Source of the DNA: Candidatus Fermentibacterota bacterium
GTDB taxonomy: Bacteria > JAFGKV01
Reading direction: 5' to 3'
Length of the DNA: 64,000 bases
NCBI GenBank assembly: GCA_016928395.1
Contig: JAFGKV010000147.1
Coordinates: 88,425-152,424, forward strand
The position numbers and the translations under genes were made by a program. A model generated the notes under the pieces. That model did not search any database, had not been told where the DNA came from, and saw nothing but the letters and a program-made list of their open reading frames with translations. Below, one piece after another: positions 63,206-64,000 of the stretch (the first letter of the stretch is position 1; the number at the start of each line of letters is the position of its first letter).

Positions 63206-64000
63206 CTACTTGATGGGCAGTTCGCCGTGAGGGCGAGCCGCGCCGCCCTCGTAGACCCGTTGAGTTCCGAAATCCATCGGGGCGAATCGGTTCACATCGG
63301 TGATTGATACGCTACGGTTCGCGGCGACCGCGAAGTCAAACACATGCCAGTACTCGCCGACAGTACCACCGGCCCGGGAGGCATCGTAGGTCCTGTGTTG
63401 GCCCGCGATATCGAGGTCGACCAGCGCCGGGGACTGGGCAATGGTGCCTGATCCTGAGTACAGATGCACGAAGTATGAGTAGGTGCCCTCATACAGCCCG
63501 AAACCCGAGATGATCTCCGGCCCGAACGAGGATGTATCATCGGTGTCCAATGCGGTATAGGGGTGCTCCGTGAGGGATCCCATGCTGTAGTAAGCGATAT
63601 GGTAGAGATCCCAGTTGGGATCCCATGTCATGGGGATGAAGAGGTGGGAGTCGAGATCCGAGGGATTCTCGCCCCAGCGCAACGCTACGGAGAAGGCAGG
63701 CTCTCGCAACACCAGCGGCGCGCCAAGCTGCACCGGGCAGTTCTGGCCGATGTCAACCCTGACAGGTTCACTGGCATAGCTGCCCTTGATCGCCCGGATC
63801 TCCACGGTGGAGTTCTTCAGTGCGCGAACGATGAAATGCCCCGAAGCATCGGTGAAGGCCTCGTCAAGGTAGGTTACGGTGACGCCCTGGCTCAGCACCC
63901 GGGCGTCGCTGACGGGAAGCCCCTGATCGCTGACTACGTTGCCCTCAACAGTGCAGACATCGTCGAGGGGGAAATCCCAGTTCCACGTGCTCAGGTGGGA
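63206..64000 (-). CDS. Secreted CarboxypepD_reg/YfaP-like protein (partial, 5' end missing)
   Basis: 264 sense codons open to the right edge, so the N-terminus is not seen; an internal GTG at 63898 is not the start, since the frame continues upstream with a domain (VEGNVVSDQGLPVSDARVLS). Residues early in the visible part form a CarboxypepD_reg beta-sandwich (SGHFIVRALKNSTVEIRAI), followed by a DUF2135/YfaP-like domain (VALRWGENPSDLDSHLFIP, then HIAYY). Such proteins are secreted or surface-bound in many diderms; function unknown. The stop is 13 bp from the hairpin at 63160-63192. Confidence 0.8.
   Translation of the reverse strand, partial: SHLSTWNWDFPLDDVCTVEGNVVSDQGLPVSDARVLSQGVTVTYLDEAFTDASGHFIVRALKNSTVEIRAIKGSYASEPVRVDIGQNCPVQLGAPLVLREPAFSVALRWGENPSDLDSHLFIPMTWDPNWDLYHIAYYSMGSLTEHPYTALDTDDTSSFGPEIISGFGLYEGTYSYFVHLYSGSGTIAQSPALVDLDIAGQHRTYDASRAGGTVGEYWHVFDFAVAANRSVSITDVNRFAPMDFGTQRVYEGGAARPHGELPIK

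Noticed and set aside
1-64000. CRISPR array, insertion sequence, prophage
   Set aside because: No regularly spaced repeats, transposase, integrase or phage structural gene was recognised.

Overview
The window is GC-rich, densely coding DNA of bacterial type, carrying genes on both strands in long co-directional runs with many 4-base start/stop overlaps. A diderm cell is indicated by a TolC-type outer membrane factor with an RND pump and membrane fusion protein, several lipoprotein signals, and LPP20/FlgT/CsgG-like envelope domains. HypF and a 2[4Fe-4S] ferredoxin suggest anaerobic metabolism. Large secreted proteins with FG-GAP/VCBS and fibronectin type III modules, a GH44 glycanase and a caspase-fold lipoprotein fit an uncultured diderm lineage (FCB-like, Sumerlaeota-like or Hydrogenedentota-like). 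No marker in the window fixes the phylum.

Layout: 1-9066 is one minus-strand envelope operon (TPR/peptidoglycan-binding/CsgG-like protein, AMIN-amidase, TPR protein, two paralogous LPP20-like proteins of which one has a ~550-residue coiled coil inserted, FlgT-like protein, TPR-SLH lipoprotein running off the edge). 9353-9910 is a PTS EIIA-like protein. 9995-15255 (minus) holds a helicase-associated-domain protein, cyanophycin synthetase, an AdoMet decarboxylase homologue without its catalytic residues, and a ferredoxin. 15517-17671 (minus) is a winged-helix protein and metG; hypF diverges from metG. 20556-21809 holds a zinc-ribbon protein and a secreted protein whose frame is crossed by one TGA followed by a SECIS-like hairpin, the most interesting signal here. 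22178-30343 carries a ParA ATPase and a TetR-controlled RND efflux locus with a tandem operator. 30768-34691 is a ribose-type ABC transporter. 35180-37848 is tldDE. 38230-44261 is a surface/export region (GT39, caspase-fold lipoprotein, small membrane protein, GH44). 44327-48186 is an mrfAB-like repair pair. 48508-60650 is a long minus-strand housekeeping series (EF-G paralogue, yebC, ruvCAB, tgt, yajC, def, fmt, a PASTA-only protein, rpe, an SLC12-type transporter). 61039-64000 holds an FG-GAP protein and a partial secreted protein.

How it fits together: most of the content is envelope building, export and housekeeping. Transcription units often end in long perfect hairpins without a T-run. 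The most testable novelties are the candidate extracellular selenoprotein with a U-x-x-C motif, the residue-perfect loss of the AdoMetDC active site beside cyanophycin synthetase, the paralogous pair that gained a repeat-built coiled coil, a ruvC that seems to start at GTC, and a PASTA-only protein in the slot between fmt and rpe where other bacteria keep a PASTA kinase. No tRNA, rRNA, CRISPR array, insertion sequence or phage gene was recognised.
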